A DNA stretch of 64,000 nucleotides from Elusimicrobiota bacterium. GTDB lineage: Bacteria > CAYTYR01 > UBA6262. Positions 9,461 through 20,088 of this stretch are shown here, piece by piece (position 1 is the stretch's first letter; each line of letters starts with the position of its first letter). Position numbers and translations under genes: made by a program. The notes under the pieces are model-generated. The model was not told the origin of the DNA and ran no database searches. It saw only the letters and a program-made list of their open reading frames with translations. The stretch lies in NCBI GenBank assembly GCA_003153935.1, contig PMCA01000004.1, forward strand, positions 23,757 to 87,756. Reading direction: 5' to 3'.

Positions 9461-10925
9461 GCTCGCCGTCACTTATAAGAAGCAAAAACTGTCTTATGCC
9501 GAATTGCAACAGCGGATAGACCACCTGGCCGCCGGCTTGGCCGGTTCGTTGGGGCTGGTCCGGGGGGAGCGGGTCGGAATCCTGCTGAAAAACGGCCCGG
9601 AATACCTGATCAGCTATTTTGCCATCCTGCGGGCCGGCGGGATAGTGGTACCGCTGAATACGTTCCTGACCGCGGACGAGCTCTTGTATATATTCAATGA
9701 TTGCCAGCTCAAGGTTCTGATCACCGGTGACGGCTTTATGTCCACGGTAAAGACTATGGCCGCCGCTTACCGGCAGCCTTTAAAAAAAATAATTGTCGAC
9801 AAAAAATATGAGGACAGCTTTTACTGGCCGGAACTGATGAACACGACTGCCGCCAGCCCCAGTACCGATGGGATCAGCGCGGAAGACCTCGCGGTTATCC
9901 TTTACACCTCAGGCACGACCGGCTATCCCAAAGGGGCCATGCTTAGCCACCGGAATCTGCTGGCCAATATAGAAAGCTGCGCCCGGGCCGTTCCACTCAG
10001 GGAAAAGGACGTTTTCATCCTCTTTTTGCCCATGTTCCACGCTTTCACATTTACCGTTTGCGTGCTGCTGCCGTTCTACCTGGGCGCGCGGGTAGTTATA
10101 TTGGACTCGGTCATGCCGTTCCACCGCGTGATCAAAAGCCTGGTCGTTGATCGCATATCGGTTTTTGTTTCGATCCCCCTGGTCTATAAACTAATGCTTA
10201 AAGCCAGGATACCGTCAGTATTTTTCTGGCTACTGCCCTTGCGCTTGTGCGTTTCCGGCGGGTCGCCGCTGGGCGCGGAGGTTCAGTCCGCTTTTGAACG
10301 AAAATTCAATATCCCTTTACTGGAAGGCTATGGCTTGTCGGAAGCGGCCCCGGTAGTGACTATCAATCCCCTGGAAGACGTGCGCCGTCCCGGGTCTATC
10401 GGCCGTCCGCTACCCGGTGTAGAAATACAGGTAGTGGATGATAACGGGAAACAACTGGGACCCAATGAAGTAGGCGAGATCGTTGTGCGCGGGCCCAATG
10501 TGATGCAGGGTTATTACCGGTCGGAGGAGTTGACCAGCCAGGCCCTGAAAAACAGCTGGCTCTATACGGGTGACGTGGGCCGGATCAACCAGGATGGCTA
10601 TGCTTATATAGTGGATCGCAAAAAAGAAATGATCCTAGTGCATGGCATGAACGTTTATCCGCGCGAGGTGGAGGAGATATTGCTGGCCCATCCACGGATC
10701 GCCGAAGCCGCGGTAGTAGGCAAGAAGGATGAGCATCATGGTGAGATACCGATCGCTTTTATCGTCCCGAAAAGAAAAGAGAATTTGGCCGTCAAAGAGA
10801 TCAGCCAATATTGCCGCACGCATTTAGCCGGTTATAAAGTTCCCCGTCAGTTCCGCGTGGTCGAAGCCCTGCCCAAAACCGCTACGGGAAAAATTTCCAA
10901 GAAAGAACTCAGAGAAAAGGCTTAA
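9408..10925 (+). CDS. AMP-forming acyl-CoA synthetase
   Basis: ATG 9408 gives MTILSDLVGQ, a sensible family start, with AGAGGAG at 9388-9394. The upstream in-frame TTG at 9363 has no ribosome binding site. The gene still overlaps the previous one by 53 bases. The 505-residue product carries the adenylate-forming signature YTSGTTGYPKGA, the motif GYGLSEAAP, YTGDVG, and the C-terminal lysine motif PKTATGKISKKEL. It should activate a carboxylic acid, probably a fatty acid, to its CoA thioester through an acyl-adenylate. Substrate length cannot be read from sequence. Confidence 0.88.
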   Translation: MTILSDLVGQSSLIRKNKLAVTYKKQKLSYAELQQRIDHLAAGLAGSLGLVRGERVGILLKNGPEYLISYFAILRAGGIVVPLNTFLTADELLYIFNDCQLKVLITGDGFMSTVKTMAAAYRQPLKKIIVDKKYEDSFYWPELMNTTAASPSTDGISAEDLAVILYTSGTTGYPKGAMLSHRNLLANIESCARAVPLREKDVFILFLPMFHAFTFTVCVLLPFYLGARVVILDSVMPFHRVIKSLVVDRISVFVSIPLVYKLMLKARIPSVFFWLLPLRLCVSGGSPLGAEVQSAFERKFNIPLLEGYGLSEAAPVVTINPLEDVRRPGSIGRPLPGVEIQVVDDNGKQLGPNEVGEIVVRGPNVMQGYYRSEELTSQALKNSWLYTGDVGRINQDGYAYIVDRKKEMILVHGMNVYPREVEEILLAHPRIAEAAVVGKKDEHHGEIPIAFIVPKRKENLAVKEISQYCRTHLAGYKVPRQFRVVEALPKTATGKISKKELREKA

Positions 10926-10932
10926 GCAAATT

Positions 10933-13900
10933 ATGTTTGAACAATTAATAAATAAATTTTGCCAAGAGCCCGGGTTTATCGCTTTAATGACCGCGATCAA
11001 CGCCGGCGCCAAACCAGCCGTAGCCGGGCTACCGGGAGCCAGCAAGGCCTGGCTGTTGCAGGCCCTGGCCGAGGCCGGGGGGGAAGCCATTTTGGTCGTC
11101 AGCTCTGAAGAAGAGAGCCTGAAAATATACGAAGACCTGTTATTCTTCACGGACTCTCCCGGTCGAGTGGTTTACCTGGAGGAACGCTTCGCTCACCTGA
11201 AAGCGTTGCAACAGATGCCGAAAGACATACCGGGTTTCTTCATCGGCACCAGGGAAACATTCTCCCAAAAAGTGATCAGCTCGGAAAAATTCGAAGAACT
11301 TTATCTTAACCTTAACCTGGGGAAAAATTACCCCCTGGAAAGATTGTTGCAGACCCTGGCCGCGGGAGGTTACGAACGCTCCGCCTTTGTCGAAAAAGAA
11401 GGGGATTTCTCCGTGCGCGGCGGGATCGTCGATATTTACGTGCCGTTAGCCGGGAATCCCTACCGGCTGGAGTTCAACGGCGATACCCTGGAAAGCCTGA
11501 GGGAATTCGAGAGTTTTACCCAGCGCTCCCTGCATGACCTGTCCACGGCGGCCATCCTGCCTTTCCGGGATGAAGCCGCGACCGCCACCATCTGGGACTA
11601 TTTTGGCGCAGGCAGCCTGCTGGTCAATAATGAATTACTGCCGGCGGTCGTTACGGGACAACCGGCCCAGGCGTTCCGGGAACTGAACCTGACCCTGGAA
11701 CGGACCCCCCGAACCTATATATTTGATTTCCAACCGGTGGAATCCTTTCACGGTTCAGTGGATAATCTCAAAACCAGGCTGGGCCAGTGGGTGGCGGAAA
11801 AAGTGGAAACCTACCTGGTCACGGACAATACCGGCCAGCAGCAGCGGCTACAGGAACTTTTGGGGAGCCAGGCGGGTCTATATCATATGGCCGTAGGATT
11901 GTTATCCGGCGGTTTTGTCTCTCCAGGCTTGCGGCTGGCGCTGGTTACCGATGAGGAGATCTTCGGCCGCTACCTGGAGCGCAAGTACCTGAGCCGGATC
12001 AAAAAACCGAAAACCCTGGGGCTCACCCCGTTCGCTGACCTGAAGGAAAATGATTTCGTCGTGCATGAAAATTACGGTATCGGCATTTTCAACGGGATAG
12101 AACGCTTGACCATCGGCGATAAGGAAGAAGATTTTCTGGTCCTGAAATACGCCGCCGGCGACCGGCTTTACGTGCCGGTAGAGCAGATGAACCTGGTGCA
12201 AAAATATATCTCCTCGGCCGGCCGCCCGGAAGTAAAGAGCTTAAAAATATACCGCCTGGGCAGTAACAACTGGCAGCGCATCAAGGCCCAGGTAAAGGAA
12301 TCCACTCTTAAGCTGGCCGAGGAGTTGTTAGCGTTGTACAGCGCGCGCGAAACCGCCAGCGGCGTGGCCCTGGCTGCCGACGCCCACTGGCAACGGGAAT
12401 TCGAGGCGGCCTTTATTTATGAAGAGACCCCGGACCAGTTGCAGGCCATTGAAGCTGTCAAGAAGGACCTGGCTAAGGACCGGCCCATGGACCGGCTGGT
12501 GTGCGGTGACGTGGGCTACGGCAAAACCGAAGTCGCCATGCGGGCCGCCTTCGCGGCGGTGAATAATAATAAGCAGGTGGCTGTGCTGGTGCCTACGACT
12601 ATTCTGGCCGAACAGCATTTAAACACTTTCCGGGAGCGTTTCGCCGATTACCCGGTTAAGGTGGAAATGCTGTCGCGCTTCCGCAGCCGGGCGGAACAGC
12701 AAAAAACCATCAAAGAGCTGCAAAAGGGTTTGGTCGATATCATCATCGGCACGCACCGCCTGCTGCAGCCGGATGTTAAATTCAAGGAACTGGGACTGCT
12801 GGTCGTGGACGAGGAACAGCGTTTCGGGGTGCGTCATAAGGAAAAGATCAAGCAACTTTATAAGAACGTGCACGTCCTGACCCTAAGCGCGACGCCGATC
12901 CCGCGCACCCTGGAGATGTCCCTGACGGGTATCCGGGACGTCAGCATTATCAATAATCCGCCGGAGGGCCGTCTGCCGGTCACGACTTATGTCATGGCCT
13001 ATGACGAACAGGTGGTCAGTGAGGCCATACGCCAGGAATTGAAAAGGAATGGTCAGGTCTTCTTTGTCCATAACCGCGTGCGGACGATAGATAAATTCAC
13101 TGAACGCTTGAAAACCCTGTTGCCCGAGGTCAGGATCAAGGCCGCTCATGGCCAAATGGACACGCGGACGCTCGAGAAGATCATGCTGGACTTCGTGGCC
13201 AGGAAGTTCGATGTCATTGTCGCTACCACTATTATCGAATCAGGGCTGGACTTGCCTAATGTCAATACCTTAATAGTGGATGACGCCACCAGGTTCGGCC
13301 TGGCGGACCTTTACCAGCTGCGTGGCCGGGTGGGGCGATCGGCCCGCAAAGCCTACAGTTATTTCCTGTATCCGCCCAATTACGCCTTCACTCAGGATGC
13401 GGCGGAACGTCTCAAGGCGATCCAGGAATTCGCCCAGCTGGGTTCCGGTTTCAAGATCGCCATGCGGGACCTGGAGCTGCGCGGGGCGGGCAATTTGCTG
13501 GGCAAGGAGCAGAGCGGCTATATTTCCCGGGTAGGATTTGACCTGTACTGTAAACTGCTGGCGGAGAATATCCAGCAGCTGAAGGGAGAGGAACGGCCGC
13601 TGGAGATCACGCCCAGCATTAATCTGCAGATAAAGGCTTATGTGCCGGTAAATTATGTGGCGGATGACCTGGCGCGCATCGAGGTTTATAAGAAATTATC
13701 CCAGGTTAGCGGGGAAGAAGAGCTGGCCGACATCGGGACCGAGCTGAAGGACCGCTATGGCCCCGTTCCCGAGGAGGTGCAAAACCTGATCGAGATCATT
13801 GGCCTGCGTTTATTGGCACAACGGCTGCTGATCGAAGAGATCAATGAACGGGAAGGGGAATGGGAACTGCTCTTCCATTCCCGGACCAGGGTCAGCGGAG

Positions 13901-14025
13901 ACACGCTGGTGCGGCTGGCAGCCGACTACCGGGGGCAGGTCCGTTTTGAACCAGGTCCGCCTTTTACCGTGATGATAAGAAAGGGGCCCGGGTTGGCGTT
14001 AAAAAATGTCTTGCAGAAGCTCTAA
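10933..14025 (+). CDS. mfd: Transcription-repair coupling factor Mfd
   Basis: At 1030 residues it is somewhat shorter than the approximately 1150 usual for Mfd. The order is typical: an N-terminal UvrB-like part ([21 protein letters not shown]), a RNA-polymerase-interacting segment ([13 protein letters not shown]), then the RecG-like translocase with Walker [10 protein letters not shown] near residue 525, DEEQ near 625, and [14 protein letters not shown]. The TRG/C-terminal D7 region ends the protein. It displaces stalled RNA polymerase from lesions and recruits UvrA. It lies 7 bases after the ligase gene and runs colinear with it. Confidence 0.95.
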   Translation: MFEQLINKFCQEPGFIALMTAINAGAKPAVAGLPGASKAWLLQALAEAGGEAILVVSSEEESLKIYEDLLFFTDSPGRVVYLEERFAHLKALQQMPKDIPGFFIGTRETFSQKVISSEKFEELYLNLNLGKNYPLERLLQTLAAGGYERSAFVEKEGDFSVRGGIVDIYVPLAGNPYRLEFNGDTLESLREFESFTQRSLHDLSTAAILPFRDEAATATIWDYFGAGSLLVNNELLPAVVTGQPAQAFRELNLTLERTPRTYIFDFQPVESFHGSVDNLKTRLGQWVAEKVETYLVTDNTGQQQRLQELLGSQAGLYHMAVGLLSGGFVSPGLRLALVTDEEIFGRYLERKYLSRIKKPKTLGLTPFADLKENDFVVHENYGIGIFNGIERLTIGDKEEDFLVLKYAAGDRLYVPVEQMNLVQKYISSAGRPEVKSLKIYRLGSNNWQRIKAQVKESTLKLAEELLALYSARETASGVALAADAHWQREFEAAFIYEETPDQLQAIEAVKKDLAKDRPMDRLVCGDVGYGKTEVAMRAAFAAVNNNKQVAVLVPTTILAEQHLNTFRERFADYPVKVEMLSRFRSRAEQQKTIKELQKGLVDIIIGTHRLLQPDVKFKELGLLVVDEEQRFGVRHKEKIKQLYKNVHVLTLSATPIPRTLEMSLTGIRDVSIINNPPEGRLPVTTYVMAYDEQVVSEAIRQELKRNGQVFFVHNRVRTIDKFTERLKTLLPEVRIKAAHGQMDTRTLEKIMLDFVARKFDVIVATTIIESGLDLPNVNTLIVDDATRFGLADLYQLRGRVGRSARKAYSYFLYPPNYAFTQDAAERLKAIQEFAQLGSGFKIAMRDLELRGAGNLLGKEQSGYISRVGFDLYCKLLAENIQQLKGEERPLEITPSINLQIKAYVPVNYVADDLARIEVYKKLSQVSGEEELADIGTELKDRYGPVPEEVQNLIEIIGLRLLAQRLLIEEINEREGEWELLFHSRTRVSGDTLVRLAADYRGQVRFEPGPPFTVMIRKGPGLALKNVLQKL

Positions 14026-14096
14026 CTTTTATGATATAAGCAAAAGATAATACATAGCAAAAAACAGCTATAGTAACCACAAAACAGGAGGTTTTA

Positions 14097-14969
14097 ATGA
14101 ATAAGAACCAAAGGTTTTTGATCTTGGGGGCGGGTTTACTGCTGGCCATGGGCCTGGGGTGTTCGCGTCAGCAGGCGGTCCTGGCCAATATCGGTTCCAG
14201 GGTCATTACCAGTGAAGATTTTATCGGCCGACTGAAACAATTGCCGCCCCAGTACCAGGCCTACATAAAGACGGATGACGACAAGAAAAACGTATTAGAC
14301 GCCCTGGTCAAGGAGCAGTTAGTGGTGCAGGAAGCCAGGGAGAAAAATATAGACAAGGATAAAGCGGTGCAGGCTAAGATAAACAGCGTGGTCGACCAGA
14401 TACTTTTGGAAGAAATGATCAAAAAGGTAAGGGAAACCCAGCTTAAGCCGACCGAGGCCGAAGATAAGACTTATTATGACCAGCATAGCGCCGAATTTAG
14501 CGGGCCGGCCCGTATCAAGGTGGCCCATATACTGGTGAAAGATAAAGCGCTGGCGGATAAATTGCTGGCAGAGCTGCACCAGGGCGGGGATTTTGCCTCT
14601 TTAGCCAAAGAAAATTCCCTGGATCCGGGATCCGGCAAGAACGGCGGCGAGATGGACTTCTTTGCCAAAGGCGAAATGGTGCCGGAATTCGAAAAAGCCG
14701 CTTTTGCGCTGGAAAATCCAGGCCAATTAAGCGGCGTGGTCAAAACCGCGTTCGGTTTCCATATCATCAAGCTGATAGCTAAGCGGGAAGCGGGGCAGAA
14801 GACCCTGGATGAAGCTAAGGCCGATATTGAGCGCAAGGTGGAAAAAGAGAAGTTCGATAAATGGTTGGAAGGATTGAAAACCAAATGGCACGTGAAAGTC
14901 AATTACGATAAGTTGAAGCAGGTAAGCTTGCCAGTGGCAGCTGTCCCCAACAACGAAGGAGAAAAATAA
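14097..14969 (+). CDS. Lipoprotein parvulin-type peptidyl-prolyl isomerase
   Basis: The 290-residue product has a lipoprotein signal with lipobox ending at Cys22 (AMGLGC), an N-terminal SurA/PrsA-type helical chaperone part (about 25-135) and one parvulin domain (about 138-232) with VAHILVK, LDPGSGKNGGEMDFF and TAFGFHIIKL. It should fold exported proteins at the membrane surface. AGGAGG at 14085-14090 supports the start. It is paired with a second foldase one base downstream, and both resemble each other in the parvulin domain, suggesting an old duplication. Confidence 0.9.
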   Translation: MNKNQRFLILGAGLLLAMGLGCSRQQAVLANIGSRVITSEDFIGRLKQLPPQYQAYIKTDDDKKNVLDALVKEQLVVQEAREKNIDKDKAVQAKINSVVDQILLEEMIKKVRETQLKPTEAEDKTYYDQHSAEFSGPARIKVAHILVKDKALADKLLAELHQGGDFASLAKENSLDPGSGKNGGEMDFFAKGEMVPEFEKAAFALENPGQLSGVVKTAFGFHIIKLIAKREAGQKTLDEAKADIERKVEKEKFDKWLEGLKTKWHVKVNYDKLKQVSLPVAAVPNNEGEK

Positions 14970-14970
14970 C

Positions 14971-15996
14971 ATGAATAAGATACAGGTAAGAACGATCCTA
15001 GTGGCTAGCGCGGCACTGATACTGCTAACCGGCCAGGCCATGGCCAAAGTAGTCAACAAGACCGTAGCTTCGGTGAATAATGAAGTGATCACCCTGGAAG
15101 ACTTTAACAAAAAGACCGCACCCATGCTGGAGCAGTACCGCCGGGTGTACAAGGGCGCCGACATAGAGGATAAAATAAAGGATATGAAGAAAGAACTGCT
15201 GCAGCAGATGGTGGAAGAAAAAGTGTTGCGGCAGGAAGCCAGAAACGCGAAAATCGTTATCTCCAAGCAGGATATCCAAAAGGGGGTAGACGAGGTTAAG
15301 AAGCGTTTCAATCCGGAAAACGATTTTAAAGAATATAAGGATGAATTAGCCAAACAAGGTTACACGGAAAAGGGTTTTGAGAACGATATCAAGGAACAAC
15401 TTATGGTCATGAAATTGATCGAGAAGGAAGTCAAGGATAAGGTCCCTCCGCCGACCGAGGATGAGGTAAAAAAATATTTCGAGGACCACAAGGCGGACAT
15501 GAAGCAGGAGGAACAGGTGAAAGCCAGCCATATCCTGATCCGTTGCGACGAGAAAGCGGACTTGAAAACGCAATCAGAGGCACTGAAGAAAATTCAGGAG
15601 GTCCAGGCTAAGCTTAAAAAGGGCGACGATTTCGCCGCTTTAGCCAAGCAGTATTCGGAAGATCCCGGTTCCAAGGATAATGGCGGCGACCTGGGGTTCT
15701 TTACCAAAGAGACGATGGTCCCCGAATTTTCCAAAGCCGCTTTCGCCATGAAACCCGGCCAGGTGAGCGATATTGTCAAAACACCTTTCGGCTATCATAT
15801 TATCAAAGTGATGGATACTAAACCGGCTAAAATGCTGACCTTGGACGACGAGGTAGGCGTGGGCGGGGAGAAAAAGGTCAAGGTAAAGGATTACCTGCAG
15901 AATATAGTTTACCAAGATAAAATGGAAAAGAAATTTGAAGAGTGGATGAAGGGCCTGAGAGACAAATCTAAGATAATTACCAACGAATTGGAGTAG
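14971..15996 (+). CDS. SurA-like periplasmic peptidyl-prolyl isomerase
   Basis: The 341-residue product starts with a cleavable signal peptide (about 1-25, ending GQAMA). A SurA N-terminal-like helical domain follows (about 26-165, beginning NKTVASVNNEVITLEDF), then one parvulin domain (about 178-275: ASHILIRCDEKADL, SEDPGSKDNGGDLGFF, TPFGYHIIKV). It probably chaperones outer-membrane proteins such as the porin and TolC homologue encoded in this window. It begins one base after the lipoprotein foldase and 10 bases before pdxA. Confidence 0.9.
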   Translation: MNKIQVRTILVASAALILLTGQAMAKVVNKTVASVNNEVITLEDFNKKTAPMLEQYRRVYKGADIEDKIKDMKKELLQQMVEEKVLRQEARNAKIVISKQDIQKGVDEVKKRFNPENDFKEYKDELAKQGYTEKGFENDIKEQLMVMKLIEKEVKDKVPPPTEDEVKKYFEDHKADMKQEEQVKASHILIRCDEKADLKTQSEALKKIQEVQAKLKKGDDFAALAKQYSEDPGSKDNGGDLGFFTKETMVPEFSKAAFAMKPGQVSDIVKTPFGYHIIKVMDTKPAKMLTLDDEVGVGGEKKVKVKDYLQNIVYQDKMEKKFEEWMKGLRDKSKIITNELE

Positions 15997-16006
15997 AATA
16001 ATATAA

Positions 16007-17014
16007 ATGGCGGAAAAAGAGAAGCCCTTACTGGGCATAACCATCGGTGATGTGGCGGGAATCGGTCCGGAGATCATTGCCAAGGCCTGCCTGGAGCCGG
16101 AGATATATCATATCTGCCGGCCGGTCCTGATCGGCGCGATCAAGATCTACCAGGATGCCAAGAGGTTCCCGGTCAAGAGTTTCACGGTCAAGGCCATTAA
16201 GAAGGCAAGTGAGGCGATATTTGAATATGGCCGGATCAACGTTATAGATATCGATAATATTGATATGGCGGAGCTTAAGATCGGCCAGGTGCAGAAGATG
16301 TGCGGCCAGGCCAGCGTGGAATATATAAAGGAAGCGGTGCGGCTGGTCCAGGACGGGGAGATCAAAGGCATCGTTACCGCCCCGATCAGCAAAGAGGCCA
16401 TGCACCTGAGCGGCTTCAAGTATAACGGGCACACCGAATTGCTAGCCGAACTTACCAAAACCCGCAAATTCGTGATGCTGCTGACCGGCGGCACGCTGAA
16501 AGTCATATTGCTTACTCGGCATATGGCGCTAAAAGATGTCAGCAAGAATATTACCGCGGAGAAACTGCTGGAAGCCATTGAATTAGGCGACGCGGGCCTC
16601 AAGTTCTTCGGCATAGAATCCCCCAAAATCGTAGTGTGCGCGCTAAATCCGCATATGGGTGAAAGCGGGATCCTGGGGAACGAGGAAATAGATATAATCA
16701 TCCCGGCCGTAAACCAGGCCCGGAAAAAAGGTTTTCACGTGGAAGGCCCGATCTCCAGTGATTCGGCTTTCTATTACGCGGCCGGCGGCCGTTACGACCT
16801 GGCTATCGCCATGTACCATGACCAGGGGATGATCCCGATCAAGTTACTAGCTTATAAACGCGGCGTCAATATGACTCTCGGCCTGCCTTTTGTCCGCACT
16901 TCACCCTGTCACGGGACGGCGTTTGACCTGGCCGGCAAATGGGTAGCGGACTCCGGCAGTATGCTGGAGGCGATCAAGATTGCCGCTAAAGCCTGCCGTT
17001 TCGGGGACAAATGA
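16007..17014 (+). CDS. pdxA: 4-hydroxythreonine-4-phosphate dehydrogenase
   Basis: The 335-residue length is normal for PdxA. Visible motifs: GITIGDVAGIGPEI at the N-terminus, TAPISKEA, GHTELLA, LLTRHMALKDV, and the metal-binding region AMYHDQGMIPIK followed by RTSPCHGTAFD. The enzyme oxidises 4-phosphohydroxy-L-threonine in the deoxyxylulose-5-phosphate-dependent pathway to pyridoxal phosphate, using NAD and a divalent metal. PLP is needed by IscS, CysK and MetY encoded in this window. The stop overlaps the rsmA start (ATGA). A surA-pdxA-rsmA order is common in diderm bacteria. Confidence 0.95.
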   Translation: MAEKEKPLLGITIGDVAGIGPEIIAKACLEPEIYHICRPVLIGAIKIYQDAKRFPVKSFTVKAIKKASEAIFEYGRINVIDIDNIDMAELKIGQVQKMCGQASVEYIKEAVRLVQDGEIKGIVTAPISKEAMHLSGFKYNGHTELLAELTKTRKFVMLLTGGTLKVILLTRHMALKDVSKNITAEKLLEAIELGDAGLKFFGIESPKIVVCALNPHMGESGILGNEEIDIIIPAVNQARKKGFHVEGPISSDSAFYYAAGGRYDLAIAMYHDQGMIPIKLLAYKRGVNMTLGLPFVRTSPCHGTAFDLAGKWVADSGSMLEAIKIAAKACRFGDK

Positions 17015-17817
17015 AAAAATGGGGACAAAATTTCCTGCGCGATAGCAGTATCGCTCGGGAGATAGTTGATTTCGCTTCTTTGAAAAAAGATGATATAGTG
17101 GTGGAGATAGGTCCCGGACGCGGCGTGCTGACTAAATTGATCGCGCCCCGGGTGGATAAATTGATCGCCGTGGAGATTGACCCGGTCCTGGTGCGGAAAT
17201 TACAGGATGAATGGCGGTCACAACCACAGGTGGAGATAAGGCAAGAGGATATTTTGCGCTATGAATTGCCCGCGGACCTGGCCTGTGAACCTTTCAAAGT
17301 GATAGCTAACATACCCTATTATATCACTGGCCCGATCATTTTCAAGCTGCTGGACTGGCACCTGTCTAACCCGGCCTTTACCACGGCCATTATCATGGTG
17401 CAGAAAGAAGTGGCCCAGCGGTTGGCGGCCAAGCCCGGCGGTAAGGAATACGGCGCCTTAACTGTAACATTGCAGTTCAACGCGGATGTGGAAATATTAA
17501 AAATTGTCAAGGCTGACCGGTTTTTCCCGGCACCTAAAGTAGATTCGGCATTGATATTGATTGATTTCCTGGCCCAGCCCAGGGTCAACGTAAAGAACGT
17601 CAAATTATTCAATAAAATAGTGAAAGCATCCTTCGCCCAGAGGCGCAAGACCATTTATAATAGCCTGAAGAACAACCTGGGCCTGGATAAACAGGTCGTA
17701 GCCAGCGGGTTAGAAGCAGCGGGTATAGAAGGCCGGCGGCGGGCGGAGACGTTAAGCATCGCCGAATTTGCCAATCTAAGCGAGGTTATCTGTGATCAAA
17801 AAAACAGTATCAGTTGA
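17011..17817 (+). CDS. rsmA: 16S rRNA dimethyladenosine transferase
   Basis: The 268-residue product begins MKKWGQNFLRD, the RsmA/KsgA signature. SAM-binding motif I is VVEIGPGRGVLTKL, and motif IV is NIPYYITGPI. It dimethylates two adjacent adenines in the 3' terminal helix of 16S rRNA during late 30S assembly. The start overlaps the pdxA stop by 4 bases, and the end overlaps the next kinase gene by 26 bases. Confidence 0.95.
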   Translation: MKKWGQNFLRDSSIAREIVDFASLKKDDIVVEIGPGRGVLTKLIAPRVDKLIAVEIDPVLVRKLQDEWRSQPQVEIRQEDILRYELPADLACEPFKVIANIPYYITGPIIFKLLDWHLSNPAFTTAIIMVQKEVAQRLAAKPGGKEYGALTVTLQFNADVEILKIVKADRFFPAPKVDSALILIDFLAQPRVNVKNVKLFNKIVKASFAQRRKTIYNSLKNNLGLDKQVVASGLEAAGIEGRRRAETLSIAEFANLSEVICDQKNSIS

Positions 17818-18907
17818 TTTTTTTGTCATGCTCATCTTTATCGCGGCGATAACACTTTGGCATTATCTTAGTCCCAACGATAATATTTTCCTGCACGGGG
17901 TTTTCCGCAATCTTTATTTCCTGCCGATTATTTACGCGGCCTTCAGGCTGGGGCCGATAGGGGTGGTGGCGGCAACCTTGATATGCGGAGTTTTTTACAG
18001 CATAAGGGTCTGGCCTCCGCCGCAGGAGCTGGGTGCGTCCTGGCTACTGGATAATGCCCTGGAAGTGATCATCTATACGGTGATCGGTTTAACCGTGAAC
18101 ATTCTGGTGCAGATCGAGAACCGCGGCCGGGCCGCCCTGGAAAAAGCCCATGAAGAATTGATAAAAAAAGAAAAGATGAAAACTAAATTCATCTCCATCG
18201 CCTCGCATGAGTTCCGGACCCCGTTGACAGTTTTAAACGGCTATCTCAGCCTGTTTGAGCTGGGTATGTTCAAAGGCAAGGATGATGAGTTCAAGCAAAA
18301 ATGCGCCAAGGCCAAGGATATCATCAACCGGTACCTGCAGACTATCGATAACGTACTGGACATGGTCAAAACCGAGCAAAAAGACAAGCTGGAAAAACGG
18401 GATGATATGGATCTGAACAATATAATCAAGGAAGTATATGGAGACCTGGAAATTTTTGTGCAGAAACGCAAGCAAAGCCTGGTTTTAGAGCTGGATCCCC
18501 AGCTGCCATTGGGCAAACTTAATAAACGTGAGATCAACCAGGTGCTGACCAACCTAATCATGAACGCTATCAAATTCACGCCGGATGAAGGCAAGATAAC
18601 AGTACGCACCAGGGCGCTACCTGGCAAGATCCAGGTGGAAGTGGCGGACACGGGTATCGGCATCCCGGCCAATGAATTCGAGAATATTTTTGAGAGTTTT
18701 TACGAGATAAAATCAGACGACCAGCACTCTTCCGGGACTTTTGAATTCAAGAGCGGTTCGCTTGGCTTGGGCCTTACTTTAGTCAAAAAAACCGTGGAAA
18801 ATTACAACGGTAAGGTCTGGGTGGAGAGTGAAGTCGGCAAGGGCAGCGCTTTTTATTTTACGCTGCCGCTGGTGACGGAAAACGCGAATGATCCCGCTAA
18901 AGGATAA
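17792..18907 (+). CDS. Membrane sensor histidine kinase
   Basis: The 371-residue kinase starts with GTG at 17792, preceded by GAGG (17782-17785), inside the end of rsmA. The N-terminal approximately 110 residues are hydrophobic (segments about 9-27, 38-71 and 86-107) with little outside the membrane, resembling MASE/DUF4118-type sensory modules. The dimerisation helix has His139 (IASHEFRTPLT). The ATPase domain has NLIMNAIKFT, DTGIGI and SLGLGLTLVKK. No partner regulator is adjacent. The input signal is unknown; membrane state or a hydrophobic ligand is possible. Confidence 0.87.
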   Translation: MIKKTVSVDFFVMLIFIAAITLWHYLSPNDNIFLHGVFRNLYFLPIIYAAFRLGPIGVVAATLICGVFYSIRVWPPPQELGASWLLDNALEVIIYTVIGLTVNILVQIENRGRAALEKAHEELIKKEKMKTKFISIASHEFRTPLTVLNGYLSLFELGMFKGKDDEFKQKCAKAKDIINRYLQTIDNVLDMVKTEQKDKLEKRDDMDLNNIIKEVYGDLEIFVQKRKQSLVLELDPQLPLGKLNKREINQVLTNLIMNAIKFTPDEGKITVRTRALPGKIQVEVADTGIGIPANEFENIFESFYEIKSDDQHSSGTFEFKSGSLGLGLTLVKKTVENYNGKVWVESEVGKGSAFYFTLPLVTENANDPAKG

Positions 18908-19547
18908 TATCCCGTCGCGGCGTTTCCCATTCGTAAATATCATCCTGATAGCAGTTAACTTCCTGGTCTTTTTCTATGAGCTTAGCCTGGGCGATCATTT
19001 AGAAGCTTTTATCTATAGTTTTAGCGTTATACCCGAACATCTGCATAAAAATCCTTATGCTTTAACCAATATCGGCACTTTGTTCTCGGCGCAGTTCCTG
19101 CATGGCGGCTGGATGCACGTTATCGGCAACATGCTTTTCCTGTATATTTTCGGCGATAATGTTGAGGATCGGTTGGGGCATACCAGGTATCTGCTCTTTT
19201 ACCTGGCTTGCGGCGTGATTTCGTTCCTGGCGCAAGTGTTTTTCAGCCAGAATAGCCCGCTACCGCTTATAGGCGCCAGCGGCGCCATCGCCGGAGTGTT
19301 GGGAGCGTACATAGTTTTATATCCTTACGCCAAGATATTGACCCTGATCCCGCTGTTCATCTTTATCCAGTTCATTGAGGTTCCGGCGATAGTTTTCCTG
19401 GGGATCTGGTTCCTGTTGCAGTTCTGGATGGCCAATGCCAGCCTGGCAGCCGCGACTGTGGGCGGCGTGGCGTTCTGGGCACACGTAGGCGGCTTTATCG
19501 GCGGAGCATTATTTATCAGTATATATAAATCCATAAAAGGCAGGTAA
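18888..19547 (+). CDS. Rhomboid family intramembrane serine protease
   Basis: The 219-residue protein has about six transmembrane segments. The catalytic pair is visible: Ser131 in GASGAIAG and His199 in WAHVGGFIGG. The HGGWMHVIGNMLFL loop also matches the family. It cleaves transmembrane helices within the membrane; substrates cannot be inferred. It overlaps the kinase gene by 20 bases and lies 5 bases before iscU, so it is expressed with them. Confidence 0.92.
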   Translation: MIPLKDNIPSRRFPFVNIILIAVNFLVFFYELSLGDHLEAFIYSFSVIPEHLHKNPYALTNIGTLFSAQFLHGGWMHVIGNMLFLYIFGDNVEDRLGHTRYLLFYLACGVISFLAQVFFSQNSPLPLIGASGAIAGVLGAYIVLYPYAKILTLIPLFIFIQFIEVPAIVFLGIWFLLQFWMANASLAAATVGGVAFWAHVGGFIGGALFISIYKSIKGR

Positions 19548-19552
19548 TAAAA

Positions 19553-19981
19553 ATGAGCCAATATAGCGACAAAGTAATGGAGCATTTCCGTCATCCCCAC
19601 AACGTGGGCGAGATGGATAAGCCGGATGGCACCGGCCACGTGGGGAACCCCGTGTGCGGTGATATTATGGAGCTGTATATTAAAGTAAAGGATGAAATTA
19701 TAACGGACGCCAAGTTCAAGACTTTTGGCTGCGGCGCCGCTATCGCCACCAGCTCCATGGTCACGGATATGGTCAAGGGAAAGAATATCAAGGAAGCCCT
19801 GGAAATCTCCAATAAAGCCGTAGCGGAAGCCCTGGGCGGACTGCCGGCGATCAAACTCCATTGTTCAGTGTTGGCGGAACAGGCGCTTAAATCGGCGATC
19901 GATGATTATTACAAAAAGCAAGGCAAGCCCTCACCGGTCAATCCGGAAGACCTCAAAGAAGACGAACACACCCACGAATAG
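19553..19981 (+). CDS. iscU: Iron-sulfur cluster scaffold IscU/NifU-N
   Basis: The 142-residue product has the scaffold cysteines Cys35 (NPVCGD), Cys60 (FGCGAAIA) and Cys104 (KLHCSVLA). It receives sulfur from IscS and builds a cluster for transfer. No C-terminal Nfu domain is fused; that domain is a separate gene at 35142. The cognate desulfurase iscS and regulator iscR lie 14 kb away, an unusual split of the isc genes. The C-terminal tail is acidic and probably disordered. Confidence 0.92.
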   Translation: MSQYSDKVMEHFRHPHNVGEMDKPDGTGHVGNPVCGDIMELYIKVKDEIITDAKFKTFGCGAAIATSSMVTDMVKGKNIKEALEISNKAVAEALGGLPAIKLHCSVLAEQALKSAIDDYYKKQGKPSPVNPEDLKEDEHTHE

Positions 19982-20020
19982 TGCTCACTAGTAACCTTCC
20001 AAGGTAACTTAAGAAACGAC

Positions 20021-20068
20021 TTGACAGAGTATATTTATTATGTTAATGTCTACTAAGTTGATAGAGAT
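20021..20068 (+). promoter_or_regulatory. Promoter of the DUF39 operon with overlapping palindromic operator
   Basis: TTGACA at 20021-20026 and TAATGT at 20044-20049, spacer 17. A 23-bp imperfect palindrome spans 20046-20068, left arm ATGTCTA, centre AAGTT, right arm TAGAGAT. Very similar palindromes occur at 22689-22711 and 23215-23237. The position over the -10 and start point implies repression. The likely binder is the Rrf2 protein encoded at 22742. Confidence 0.65.
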
Positions 20069-20088
20069 TATCTAAAGGAGTAAGAAAT